Source: TMED27 sp963922705 (GTDB lineage Bacteria > Pseudomonadota > Alphaproteobacteria > Micavibrionales > Micavibrionaceae). Taken from it: a stretch of 27,189 nt of DNA. The stretch's first letter is position 1. Every line of letters begins with the position of its first letter. Under the pieces are notes generated by a model. It was not told the origin of the DNA. It made no database searches and saw only the letters and a list, made by a program, of their open reading frames with translations. The position numbers were made by a program, and so were the translations under genes. Below, piece after piece: positions 1 to 6,798 of the stretch. The stretch lies in the NCBI GenBank assembly GCA_963922705.1, contig CAWUJS010000021.1, forward strand, positions 1 through 27,189, in the 5' to 3' direction.

Positions 1-557
1 TCAATACGATCCGGCCAGAGACTGTAATCCTCACGGAAATCTTCGGGTATATCGCCATCCCATAATGGCTGATTTCTAAGTTCTTCGGTTGTAAGGCGCC
101 CTGTCTCAAGAGCGTACGCTTCTGTTGCATAGATATCAAAAGCATCAGCATCAGCATCAGCATAAGCAGCATAAACATAAGCATAAGCATAAGCACTGCC
201 AGCATGCCGCGTGGATAGATGCCGCAACACTATAAAAACTCTTAGCAGGTTAATACTATGACCATCCCTGATTTCATAGTTAAAATCGCCACGCCCCAGT
301 CGGGGAAATAGGCGTAAGGCATGGCGCAATGTCAAAATTTTAAGGCTACCGTTATGTGTTTTTTCAAGCGCACTAAAACGTTCTTCTAACGTTTGACGGT
401 CTAATTTTCTGAAATCTTCGGCTGGGTCTGCCCCATCTCCTTCACCTACTCCTGCCTTCAACGACGGTGATGGTGGTTTTTGGCTCTTATTTTGATTTAT
501 TTTTGCCTGCACCCCTTTCGAGCGCGCCAAAATATCATTCTCATCATAAGCAACCAT
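1..557 (-). CDS. Hypothetical protein, C-terminus cut by window edge
   Basis: An open frame runs leftward from ATG at 557 (GAGGA Shine-Dalgarno just upstream) off the window edge, giving 185 codons without a stop. I do not recognise the family. The N-terminal third is hydrophilic and Lys/Gln/Pro-rich (about residues 10-55). It is followed by a segment rich in Arg/Leu/Phe (HALRLFPRLGRGDF) that looks folded. Residues near 120-140 are a low-complexity run of Ala-Tyr then Ala-Asp dipeptides encoded by a hexanucleotide-type repeat. The visible C-terminal part is acidic and aromatic (PLWDGDIPEDF). There is no signal peptide or membrane segment. It is divergent from the Y-family polymerase across a 190-nt gap that holds an SOS box, so it may share control, but this is inference. 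Confidence 0.6.
   Translation of the reverse strand, partial: MVAYDENDILARSKGVQAKINQNKSQKPPSPSLKAGVGEGDGADPAEDFRKLDRQTLEERFSALEKTHNGSLKILTLRHALRLFPRLGRGDFNYEIRDGHSINLLRVFIVLRHLSTRHAGSAYAYAYVYAAYADADADAFDIYATEAYALETGRLTTEELRNQPLWDGDIPEDFREDYSLWPDRI
141..195. repeat. Coding microsatellite, AGCATA/AGCATC hexamer
   Basis: An imperfect tandem array of AGCATC units then AGCATA units on the plus strand. Read on the minus strand it encodes alternating Ala-Tyr and Ala-Asp dipeptides inside the truncated hypothetical protein. Hexamer slippage keeps the frame, so copy number could vary without breaking the gene. Confidence 0.8.
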
Positions 558-698
558 TGCATCCTCACATACGTATTATTTTTCTAACGATGTTAAATAC
601 GGCTAGTTTATAATTTTTGTGAAAGAAAAGCTATAATAACTCAGCAATCAACCCTCACAGCCATATTTAACGGATACTAGCCTTTTTTCTGGCATGAT

Positions 699-713
699 GT
701 TCTTTATATGTTC
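699..713 (+). promoter_or_regulatory. Alphaproteobacterial SOS box (LexA site)
   Basis: The sequence is GTTC TTTATAT GTTC, a perfect match to the direct-repeat LexA site GTTC-N7-GTTC known from Alphaproteobacteria. It lies 35 bp before the polymerase ATG, where LexA would block initiation. The match, the spacing and the damage-tolerance function of the downstream gene support each other. It could also affect the divergent gene starting at 557. Confidence 0.75.
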
Positions 714-747
714 TTTCTTTTTATGCTGTGTTTTGCTAGATTAAACC

Positions 748-2040
748 ATGCCCTATCATGCATCGATATCCCCGCCAGACGCTTTGCGGTGGCTGTTCTT
801 CGATCTCAACAGCTATTTTGCCAGTGTTGAGCAGCAAGACCGGCCTGAATTACGCGGCAAGCCCATTGCCGTTGTACCGGGCATGAGCGATGCAACATGC
901 GCCATTGCGGCGAGCTATGAGGCCAAGGCTTACGGCATCAAAACGGGCACCAAGATATATGATGCTAAAAAAATGTGTCCGGGGCTAATCTGTGTGCCAG
1001 CCCGCCATGATATTTATGTTGCATATCACAGGCGTATATTTGCAGAGGTGGAACGGCATATTCCCATTGAAAGACGATGCTCAATTGATGAGGCGGCCTG
1101 CCGTCTGATGAAGAATGAATGCGCACCGGAACAGGCGGTGGCTCTTGCGAAGGCAATCAAGCACGGCATGCGTGAGCGCATCGGTACATCTATCCGCTGT
1201 TCCATCGGTATTGCGCAGAATATGTTTCTGGCTAAAACGGCCACCGATATGCAAAAACCGGATGGTTTGGTGGTGCTTGCGCCCAATGCTTATAAAGAGC
1301 GTATATTCGCCCTGCCCCTTTCTGATCTTTGCGGGATTGGCACAAATATCGAGCGGCGGTTGCGCCGCGCCGGGATCGGTACGATTGAACAACTCTGGAA
1401 TGCTCACCCCAAACATGTCAGAAAAATATGGGGCAGCGTTGCCGGGGAGATTTTCTGGTATCGCCTGCACGGGCATGACATTGCCGATAAGCCCACACAA
1501 AAGCGCGTGGTCGGCCATAGCCGGGTGCTCGATCCCGATATGCGCGAAAGCGATGCCGCTTATCCGGTGGCCAAGCAATTAACAGTAAAAGCTTGCGCGC
1601 GGCTGCGGCGGTATAATTTATATGCCTGCCGCATCTCGCTTGCAGTGCGCACAGTCGGTTATGGAGGACAGCGCGGGCAAAGCTGGGTAAGAGAGACGCA
1701 ATTTGCTGCCTCGCAAGACGATGCTGTGATGCTCAAGGCTTTGCAAAGGTTTTGGCAAGAAATGCAGGCTTACACCCGCAAGGCAAAACTGCTTAAAGTC
1801 TCTGTTACATTACATGACTTACATGAACCGCAAGATGTAACGCTCGACCTGTTCGATAGTCCTGAACGCTCACAGAGTAAGACACAAGATATACGGGTAT
1901 CGCGTGCCATGGATGCGCTGAATAAACGCTTTGGTGCACAGACAATCACACATGGCTTCTACCCTAAAACTTCTGCTGGCTATGTCGGCACAAAAATCGC
2001 CTTTTCTCGCATCCCAGAACATGAAGAATTCTTTGAATAA
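748..2040 (+). CDS. Y-family (UmuC/DinB-type) translesion DNA polymerase
   Basis: A 430-aa protein of UmuC-like length (DinB is usually about 350). The palm carboxylates are present: D19 in FFDLNSYFASVEQ and D114-E115 in the SIDEA motif. A helix-hairpin-helix-type segment follows (LCGIGTNIERRLRRAGIGTIE cut here for length, around 195-215), then a little-finger region from about 245. It would bypass lesions during the SOS response, in line with the SOS box upstream. No umuD-like partner is adjacent in the window. No convincing Shine-Dalgarno precedes ATG 748, but the catalytic core begins at residue 17, so little room exists for a later start. GC looks clearly higher than in the island that follows. 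ImuB is less likely because the active-site residues are intact. Confidence 0.9.
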   Translation: MPYHASISPPDALRWLFFDLNSYFASVEQQDRPELRGKPIAVVPGMSDATCAIAASYEAKAYGIKTGTKIYDAKKMCPGLICVPARHDIYVAYHRRIFAEVERHIPIERRCSIDEAACRLMKNECAPEQAVALAKAIKHGMRERIGTSIRCSIGIAQNMFLAKTATDMQKPDGLVVLAPNAYKERIFALPLSDLCGIGTNIERRLRRAGIGTIEQLWNAHPKHVRKIWGSVAGEIFWYRLHGHDIADKPTQKRVVGHSRVLDPDMRESDAAYPVAKQLTVKACARLRRYNLYACRISLAVRTVGYGGQRGQSWVRETQFAASQDDAVMLKALQRFWQEMQAYTRKAKLLKVSVTLHDLHEPQDVTLDLFDSPERSQSKTQDIRVSRAMDALNKRFGAQTITHGFYPKTSAGYVGTKIAFSRIPEHEEFFE

Positions 2041-2047
2041 TCTTAAG

Positions 2048-2063
2048 GGTTCTGTCGCAAACG
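2048..2063. mobile_element. Possible solitary IS6-family terminal repeat
   Basis: GGTTCTGTCGCAAA starts 8 nt after the polymerase stop. It resembles the ends of IS6-family elements (GGTTCTGTTGCAAA type, recalled from known members). No transposase frame or matching opposite end was found in the window, so at most this is a relic. It sits where base composition drops. Confidence 0.3.
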
Positions 2064-2147
2064 TTAACTATTTCATTTTTTCTTAAAAATGTACTTCGAA
2101 ATTATTCAATCTTTTCAAAAAAGTCATCATAAACCAATGCCTGATTA

Positions 2148-2555
2148 TCATGACGCAGTTCCTAAATCATGATTTTCTTGCGTCATAACCTTTGCAATTT
2201 TAACCAGTTTTTCTCTTTCTGATTGATTCATTGCATAAAATAAATTCATTAACTTACTTTCCGACTGATATTTTTTTATGTAAGCAGCGAAATTATCAAA
2301 ATCCATTTTGCTGCAATGGAAATACATCGACACAGGAATTCCCATATATTGCGCTGCAGCCTCTATTCTCGATGCCGATATCTTATTAATGCCGCTCTCA
2401 TATTTCTGAACTTGCTGAAAAGATACATTCATGACGTTTGCCAAAGTTTTCTGGCTAAGGCCATGATGTATTCGCAAGATTTTCAAAAAACGACCAAGTT
2501 TTTTTTCATTGTCTTGCAATTGTTTTTCTATCATTTGTTTGGAATTTGAACTCAT
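2148..2555 (-). CDS. XRE-family transcriptional regulator
   Basis: A 135-aa cytoplasmic protein with one Cro/C1-type helix-turn-helix at about residues 20-78. The recognition region is SQKTLANVMNVSFQQVQKYE followed by a conserved Gly and ISASR. The C-terminal 55 residues are helical and charged and may dimerise. ATG 2555 has a good site, AAGGATGTGTTGA-ATG, whose first twelve bases recur in front of the T4SS repressor. The gene is divergent from the second XRE gene at 2853. The 297-nt gap between them holds a perfect 20-bp dyad that is a natural operator candidate. Its target is unknown; autoregulation is inference. Confidence 0.85.
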   Translation of the reverse strand: MSSNSKQMIEKQLQDNEKKLGRFLKILRIHHGLSQKTLANVMNVSFQQVQKYESGINKISASRIEAAAQYMGIPVSMYFHCSKMDFDNFAAYIKKYQSESKLMNLFYAMNQSEREKLVKIAKVMTQENHDLGTAS

Positions 2556-2671
2556 TCAACACATCCTTTAAAAAAGAAGCCAGAATAAATATGAGACAAT
2601 AGGTGGCATGAGCAGACAACCAAAATATTAAACATAAATACATTGCATTTGTCTTACTGGCTCATCCTGTT

Positions 2672-2691
2672 GTGATTGTAGACACAATCAC
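2672..2691. promoter_or_regulatory. Perfect 8-4-8 dyad, candidate operator
   Basis: GTGATTGT-AGAC-ACAATCAC, perfect arms of 8 bp around 4 bp, about 115 bp upstream of the XRE gene ending at 2148. Length and symmetry fit an XRE dimer operator. CATCCTGT lies immediately to its left and resembles the nic core of MOBP relaxases. An oriT reading is possible but weaker, because the relaxase is far away and the hexamer ATCCTG is common in coding DNA here. Confidence 0.4.
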
Positions 2692-2716
2692 TATAATCCC
2701 TATAGATTCTGGGCAT

Positions 2717-2755
2717 AAATTATAAACATACTTTTTTTTAGTATGTTTATAATTT
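2717..2755. repeat. Long perfect hairpin, 16-bp arms
   Basis: Arms AAATTATAAACATACT and AGTATGTTTATAATTT are perfect complements around a loop of seven T, and a run of T follows the right arm. On the plus strand this has the form of a rho-independent terminator with an AT-rich stem. It lies between two divergent genes, so there is no obvious transcript to end. It may block antisense transcription, form a cruciform, or bind a regulator. Confidence 0.65.
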
Positions 2756-2796
2756 TTTTTAGCAACTTATAATACTTAATGTCAATAAAAATGTTG

Positions 2797-2808
2797 ACTT
2801 TCGAAAGT
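2797..2808. promoter_or_regulatory. 12-bp palindrome overlapping a candidate -35 box
   Basis: ACTTTCGAAAGT is a perfect palindrome, and the TTGACT at 2794-2799 that overlaps it looks like a -35 element. A weak -10 candidate (TAAAGA, 2818-2823) follows 18 bp later, and the XRE gene starts at 2853. This is the layout of an autorepressor site, but the -10 is poor. Confidence 0.35.
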
Positions 2809-2852
2809 AAAAAACACTAAAGACATTTTTAATTAAAAAAAGCACTAAAATA

Positions 2853-3500
2853 ATGACAATTACACCTACACAATGCCTTATGGCACGCGCTGGATTAAAG
2901 CTAAGCCGGAATAATTTGGCTGATTTATCAGGCGTTGCCGCAAAAAGCATCGATAATTTTGAAAATGGTAAGACAAGCCTTGCCCACAAAAATATGAAGG
3001 CTCTAATCAGTACCTTTGTTAATGAAGGTATTGAGTTCATTGGTGAAACCGGAGTTAATGTTCCTCAAGATTATGTTGCCAAAACATTAACAGGAGCAGA
3101 TGGATTTAAAGAATTTTTGGATGATGTCTATAATACCGTTAAGAACGGTGGAAGCATAAATGTTACAAATGTTGTAGATCAAGATTTTAAGTATTGGGCA
3201 GGTGATAAACACACAGATCACGTGACAAGAATGGCCAATATAAAAAATCTTGAGTGCAAAACACTATCCAAAAGCGGATATAAAGATTTTCTAGCTTCTG
3301 ATTATACAGATTATAGATGGCTGCCAAAAAACGAAACTGGCCTAACACCTTTTTATATGTATGGACAAAAACTGGCTATCTTATCCCTAAAGCCAGAACC
3401 CACTATCATCATTATTAATGTACCCGGCGTTGTTGATACTTTTAGAATAAAATTTAATGCTTTATGGGAAAAGTCTACTAAGCCCAGTGAGAAACCGTAA
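2853..3500 (+). CDS. XRE regulator with C-terminal effector-like domain
   Basis: A 215-aa protein with a helix-turn-helix at about residues 5-62 (LSRNNLADLSGVAAKSIDNFE) joined to a domain of about 130 residues. Conserved-looking positions in that domain include YRWLP (154-158), PFYMYGQKLAI (166-176) and FNALW near the end. I have seen similar C-terminal domains on other XRE proteins but cannot name the ligand. No strong Shine-Dalgarno precedes ATG 2853. Its stop overlaps the start of the methyltransferase gene by one base (TAATG), so the two are almost certainly co-translated and functionally linked. It may sense a small molecule and control the methyltransferase operon; this is inference. 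Codon use is AT-rich. Confidence 0.75.
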   Translation: MTITPTQCLMARAGLKLSRNNLADLSGVAAKSIDNFENGKTSLAHKNMKALISTFVNEGIEFIGETGVNVPQDYVAKTLTGADGFKEFLDDVYNTVKNGGSINVTNVVDQDFKYWAGDKHTDHVTRMANIKNLECKTLSKSGYKDFLASDYTDYRWLPKNETGLTPFYMYGQKLAILSLKPEPTIIIINVPGVVDTFRIKFNALWEKSTKPSEKP

Positions 3501-4459
3501 TGAGTTTGGAAACTGATTTTTTAAATGCCATTGACACGGACGGAATCATTGCAGGCAAGACCCCCATGGGTACGCTTACAAAGCACTACCGCTCTGGAGA
3601 AAACGGTTTTAATAATTGGGAAATCATTTCTCAATTGGCAGAATATAACGTTTCAAGGGAGTCAGATAGCTTATTACAAATAAGTGCCAAAAAAATAAAA
3701 AGCCGTATACCGGATCATTCTCACATCTATCTCTTGGGAACGAGCAATAAGGAAGCACTGCTATTTACTATGGCGACTAGTAAATTTGCATCGATTTCAT
3801 GTGTAGATATTGTAGAACAAGTCGCCGATGATCAAAAAAGTGTTTTACAGAGTATTTTTAAAGATGCAGCAATTGATAAAGCTGTATTAGACTACCAAAT
3901 TGACGCATTGCCGAAAAATAATGCAAAAAACAGTTTAATCTTATATCCAAGCTCGAATATCGGGAACACTATCGGTTATCACAATCAGCATGTAACAGAA
4001 AATCAAATTATTATTGATCAACTGTCACTCCTTAAACAAAGAGCAAACATGCTGCTTTTAATTTATGACACAAATATAAATCCTGTCACGGCTACAAAAA
4101 CGTACTCAGGGCCATTACATGCAAAATTTATTCTAGACTCTTTTGAAGCTGTAGCAAAGAATTTGGACATAAAGGGACTTCAAAAAAACAACCTAATCCA
4201 TAATCCACAGTGGAATGCAAATTGCAGTGCAGTATTGCATCAAATTGTTGTTGCCAAGACACACAACCTTATTTTCAAGGATACGCTTATTCAACTCAAT
4301 AAAGGACAAACATTATATCCAGGTCATTCCTACAAATTTTCTGATCATAAAGATAATAAGGATATGAATATTATTGCAAAGAAAGCTGGTTGGGAAGCTG
4401 AGGGAAAGCCCCTATCACACAATAATAGTACGGTTAAAATGCAACTCTATATTTCTTAA
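3500..4459 (+). CDS. EgtD-like (Methyltransf_33) SAM-dependent methyltransferase homologue
   Basis: A 319-aa protein that follows the EgtD layout (histidine N-alpha-methyltransferase, PF10017). It has an N-terminal segment ending AEYNVSRES (about 47-55), a SAM-motif position at LGTSNKEA (79-86), VDIVEQ (102-107), SSNIGN (151-156, matching the GSTIGNF block), LLLIYD (185-190), and HSYKFSD (276-282) near the end. Several family residues are altered. The glycine-rich SAM loop is degenerate, and the glutamate of the IEM block that helps bind histidine in EgtD is not apparent at AVLHQI (244-249). The substrate is therefore probably not histidine, or the protein may be a non-catalytic relative. No EgtB-like partner is present. 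It overlaps the regulator upstream by one base and converges with the SemiSWEET gene, overlapping by 4 nt. Confidence 0.7.
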   Translation: MSLETDFLNAIDTDGIIAGKTPMGTLTKHYRSGENGFNNWEIISQLAEYNVSRESDSLLQISAKKIKSRIPDHSHIYLLGTSNKEALLFTMATSKFASISCVDIVEQVADDQKSVLQSIFKDAAIDKAVLDYQIDALPKNNAKNSLILYPSSNIGNTIGYHNQHVTENQIIIDQLSLLKQRANMLLLIYDTNINPVTATKTYSGPLHAKFILDSFEAVAKNLDIKGLQKNNLIHNPQWNANCSAVLHQIVVAKTHNLIFKDTLIQLNKGQTLYPGHSYKFSDHKDNKDMNIIAKKAGWEAEGKPLSHNNSTVKMQLYIS

Positions 4460-4710
4460 TCCCCAGCACGCATTTTCATGAACAATATAATGACTGATAG
4501 GCTAAGAGATATAACTGTCCAAAAAATAAATAAGGGTAGTGCATGTATGATGCCATAAATCAACCAACCCGCTAATGCCAAAGATTGTAGAATATAAGTA
4601 TGAAGAGAAAGTGCTTTGGTATCTTTTGTTTTTATAATTTTTATGATTTGCGGTAAGGCTGAAACTGAATACAATAAACCAGCAATAAATCCTATGATTT
4701 CTATTGTCAT
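4456..4710 (-). CDS. SemiSWEET/MtN3-like PQ-loop transporter
   Basis: An 84-aa integral membrane protein with three predicted helices (about residues 4-22, 38-56, 60-79). A PQ motif ends helix 1 (SALPQIIKIIKTKDTKALS). This matches bacterial SemiSWEETs, three-helix proteins that dimerise to pass small solutes such as sugars across the inner membrane. ATG 4710 has a good GAAGGTG site. It converges with the EgtD-like gene and shares its last four bases. Proximity suggests, but does not prove, that it moves a metabolite related to the methyltransferase pathway. Confidence 0.75.
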   Translation of the reverse strand: MTIEIIGFIAGLLYSVSALPQIIKIIKTKDTKALSLHTYILQSLALAGWLIYGIIHALPLFIFWTVISLSLSVIILFMKMRAGD

Positions 4711-4843
4711 GTAAACACCTTCTCTTCGGTCAACGATAAATAATTTACCATTTATGTACTACAGAAAATGCTTAATAAAAATCATAACCTTATATTTTAG
4801 GGATATTGTCATCCATCGCTAGTCTGTCTTTTTACAATACGCC

Positions 4844-5143
4844 CTATTGCACGTTGCCACCTTTCTTAAAATCGAATAATTTTTGGGACTCACTGGCCAA
4901 TTTCCTGAAGAGAGGATTAGCTTGGCTTGCAGGATAGACGGCACGCAGCAAGCTATAAGCAACGGATATGAAAGCAGCAGCCAATTCAATTTTGGAAAGA
5001 CCATGTTTTTTAATCAGATAGCGGGTAAATTCAGCCAGTTCCTTACGCGCCACCTTTTCACCGACCATGTGCTGCTCTGCCAAGCTGCGCTTTTGCTTCC
5101 GACTTGCCTTCGGATCAACAAGTTTTACAGATACATCCAGCAT
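4844..5143 (-). CDS. Conserved-looking 99-aa protein of the T4SS minor operon
   Basis: I do not recognise this family. The 99-aa protein is basic in its N-terminal half (ASRKQKRSLAEQH, around 13-25) and has a central amphipathic to hydrophobic stretch (LAAAFISVAYSLLRAV, about 54-69) that may be a helix pair rather than a membrane span. It starts at ATG 5143 behind a strong GGGAGGAAATCA site and lies 51 nt after the virB1 stop, last in the leftward operon that begins with the XRE repressor. Its place next to virB1 suggests a conjugation accessory role, but nothing in the sequence shows which. Confidence 0.6.
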   Translation of the reverse strand: MLDVSVKLVDPKASRKQKRSLAEQHMVGEKVARKELAEFTRYLIKKHGLSKIELAAAFISVAYSLLRAVYPASQANPLFRKLASESQKLFDFKKGGNVQ

Positions 5144-5194
5144 TGATTTCCTCCCTATAAGCTCTGGTATCCAACCATTGAACGGGAATTATAC

Positions 5195-5740
5195 TTACTT
5201 GCCAAGGGATGCTTCAATTTTACGGACGTAAGCCTGTGTTTCTTGGTAAGGCGGTATACCATTGTATTTATTGACCGCTCCCGGCCCCGCGTTATAAGCA
5301 GCAATTGCAAGCCTACGATCACCGTTATAGATATCCAAAAGCTCTTTGAGGTATTTTGTACCACCCTCAATATTTTGTTTGGGGTCATAAGCATCACTGA
5401 CGCCTAAATCTTTGGCTGTCCCCGGCATGAGTTGCATGAGACCCATTGCCCCTTTATGAGATGTTGCAGACGGATTAAAATTAGATTCAGCCAAAATCAC
5501 AGCTTCAATCAATCTACTTTCAACACCGTATTTCTGTGCTGCGCTTTGAATATAGGGCGAAAACTTCTTTTTAGCGCTTGCAGGGATTACAGCTTTATAA
5601 ACAACAGGCTGCGCCAAATTCCTGTCATCGTGAACAACATGAGAAACAACGCTACCATCCGCTTTAAACTCAAAAACATCTGCCTGTGCTGGAAACTCAA
5701 CCAGAATCAAACAAGCACATATCGCAAAAAACCGCAGCAT
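5195..5740 (-). CDS. virB1: VirB1-type lytic transglycosylase
   Basis: A 181-aa protein with an N-terminal signal peptide (cleavage likely after AQA, about residue 20) and an SLT catalytic domain from about residue 62. The catalytic glutamate is E85 in AVILAESNFNP. The GAMGLMQLMPGTA block (98-110) and AAYNAGPGAV near residue 147 are typical of the family. It would cut peptidoglycan in the periplasm to make room for the T4SS channel. It lies 9 nt downstream of the TraL-like gene and upstream of the 99-aa gene in the same operon. The context makes VirB1 more likely than a housekeeping Slt. Confidence 0.9.
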   Translation of the reverse strand: MLRFFAICACLILVEFPAQADVFEFKADGSVVSHVVHDDRNLAQPVVYKAVIPASAKKKFSPYIQSAAQKYGVESRLIEAVILAESNFNPSATSHKGAMGLMQLMPGTAKDLGVSDAYDPKQNIEGGTKYLKELLDIYNGDRRLAIAAYNAGPGAVNKYNGIPPYQETQAYVRKIEASLGK

Positions 5741-5749
5741 TGCTAAACT

Positions 5750-6226
5750 TTACTGATAAAAGAATTTACCCAGATAATCACCACTCACCCACATTTCTAC
5801 AAAATATGGTTTGGGGCGTTTAATAGCCTGATAATAACAACGATTATTATCATATTCTATCTGGACATCATCATGATCTCCACAAGCCTGATATATATTC
5901 TGGCCAACGCAACGACCTGTAGTTTGGGCATTGTTTGTGGTGATCAGCTCAAACCCCTCTTTACACGGCTCAAAAGGCTCATAACCCATTTGATAGCTGC
6001 CGCTTCCACTTTCAGAACATGCGCCAAAAGCAGGTAGTGGCGGTTTACGGCTTTTGATGCGCTTAACCATCGCACTATGCGCTGCGCTACAGCCCTGTGG
6101 AAACCCGCCCGGCAAACATAACCAGATTGCACACTCATCTTGTGATGCCGCATAAGCCGATTTTTCTGATGCCCCTGTTATAGCCAGTAAAAGACCCATC
6201 AAAAATACACACGCAGTTTTTTTCAT
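5750..6226 (-). CDS. TraL-like exported conjugation protein
   Basis: A 158-aa protein with a signal peptide (hydrophobic core about 6-20, cleavage near SAYA-AS). The mature part has many cysteines, starting with CAIWLCLPGGFPQGCS (about 32-47) followed by PLPAFGAC. This block matches, from memory, proteins annotated as conjugal transfer protein TraL in alphaproteobacterial T4SS clusters. The cysteines suggest disulphides in the periplasm. It starts 2 nt after the XRE repressor stop and precedes virB1, so it is part of the leftward T4SS operon. Molecular function is unknown, and the TraL name does not imply homology to F-plasmid TraL. Confidence 0.65.
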   Translation of the reverse strand: MKKTACVFLMGLLLAITGASEKSAYAASQDECAIWLCLPGGFPQGCSAAHSAMVKRIKSRKPPLPAFGACSESGSGSYQMGYEPFEPCKEGFELITTNNAQTTGRCVGQNIYQACGDHDDVQIEYDNNRCYYQAIKRPKPYFVEMWVSGDYLGKFFYQ

Positions 6227-6228
6227 TA

Positions 6229-6633
6229 TTATTTCCCATCTGATATTGTTGTCGAAATCATGTCTTTTAAAATTTGTTCAACCTTGTCTTCATCTTCCCC
6301 AAGCCTAATAAGCAAATATTTTTTCATCTCTGCAAGTGAAGCAAATCGACTTTCCAAGAAAGCATCCGATAAAATATCAAACTCTCCGTCTCGGCTTATA
6401 TACATTTGATCTTCCGCCCCTCCGTAAATAAGCCAATCTACTGAAAGATTCAAATTTGCACATATATTCGCAACTGTATCTAAACGAGGGTTATTATTTG
6501 TATTCAGAAAATTTTTGATCGTAGAACGCTTTACACCAGAAATTTTCTCCAATTGATAATCGGAGACTCCTGCTTTTTTCATAGCGTACTTCATGCGCTC
6601 TGCAACCGTCTTCATATCTACTTTTTTAACCAC
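6229..6633 (-). CDS. XRE-family repressor between the divergent T4SS operons
   Basis: Best read as 134 aa from GTG 6633. AAGGATGTGTTG lies upstream of it at the same distance as in the first XRE gene, while the frame itself stays open up to an ATG at 6687. ATG 6615 is a third option. The helix-turn-helix (about residues 8-65) contains DYQLEKISGVKRSTIKNFL and ends in LSVDWLIYG, a typical XRE end. The C-terminal half is acidic and probably dimerises. The gene leads the traL-virB1 operon and is divergent from virB2, with candidate operators in between, so it is the likely switch for conjugation. Its target sites are inferred. Confidence 0.8.
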   Translation of the reverse strand: MVKKVDMKTVAERMKYAMKKAGVSDYQLEKISGVKRSTIKNFLNTNNNPRLDTVANICANLNLSVDWLIYGGAEDQMYISRDGEFDILSDAFLESRFASLAEMKKYLLIRLGEDEDKVEQILKDMISTTISDGK

Positions 6634-6680
6634 AACAACACATCCTTGCAACAATATTTTGCCTAGTAGGTATTTTTTTA

Positions 6681-6709
6681 TTGACATGCCATATAAATGA
6701 CCTTATAGG
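6681..6709 (+). promoter_or_regulatory. Candidate promoter for the virB2-virD4 operon with operator-like repeats
   Basis: TTGACA (6681-6686) is a consensus -35. TATAGG (6704-6709) sits 17 bp later as a weak -10 and is inside CCTTATAGG (6701-6709). Similar short symmetric motifs occur at 6662-6670 (CCTAGTAGG) and 6844-6854 (CCTACGGTAGG). They could be repressor sites, but they are short and imperfectly alike. Confidence 0.4.
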
Positions 6710-6734
6710 TGTTATATATAATCCCACACACGAC

Positions 6735-6767
6735 GATTGGGAAGGACTTAATTGCTCCTTCCCAATC
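6735..6767. repeat. Perfect hairpin in the T4SS leader, 12-bp arms
   Basis: GATTGGGAAGGA and TCCTTCCCAATC are perfect complements around a 9-nt loop. No T-run follows on either strand, so it is not a standard terminator. If transcription starts near 6716, the hairpin sits at the 5' end of the virB transcript. There it could stabilise the message or act as a protein or RNA control element. A large operator is the alternative. Confidence 0.6.
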
Positions 6768-6798
6768 AAGCCGGGAGAGACACAAAATTTGAGTCAAA

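Noticed and set aside
1081..1578. 165-aa minus-strand open frame inside the polymerase gene
   Set aside because: Antisense shadow of a gene with intact catalytic motifs; no ribosome site or recognisable domain.
5155..5397. 80-aa minus-strand frame overlapping virB1
   Set aside because: Out-of-frame overlap with a gene with clear SLT motifs; no independent support.
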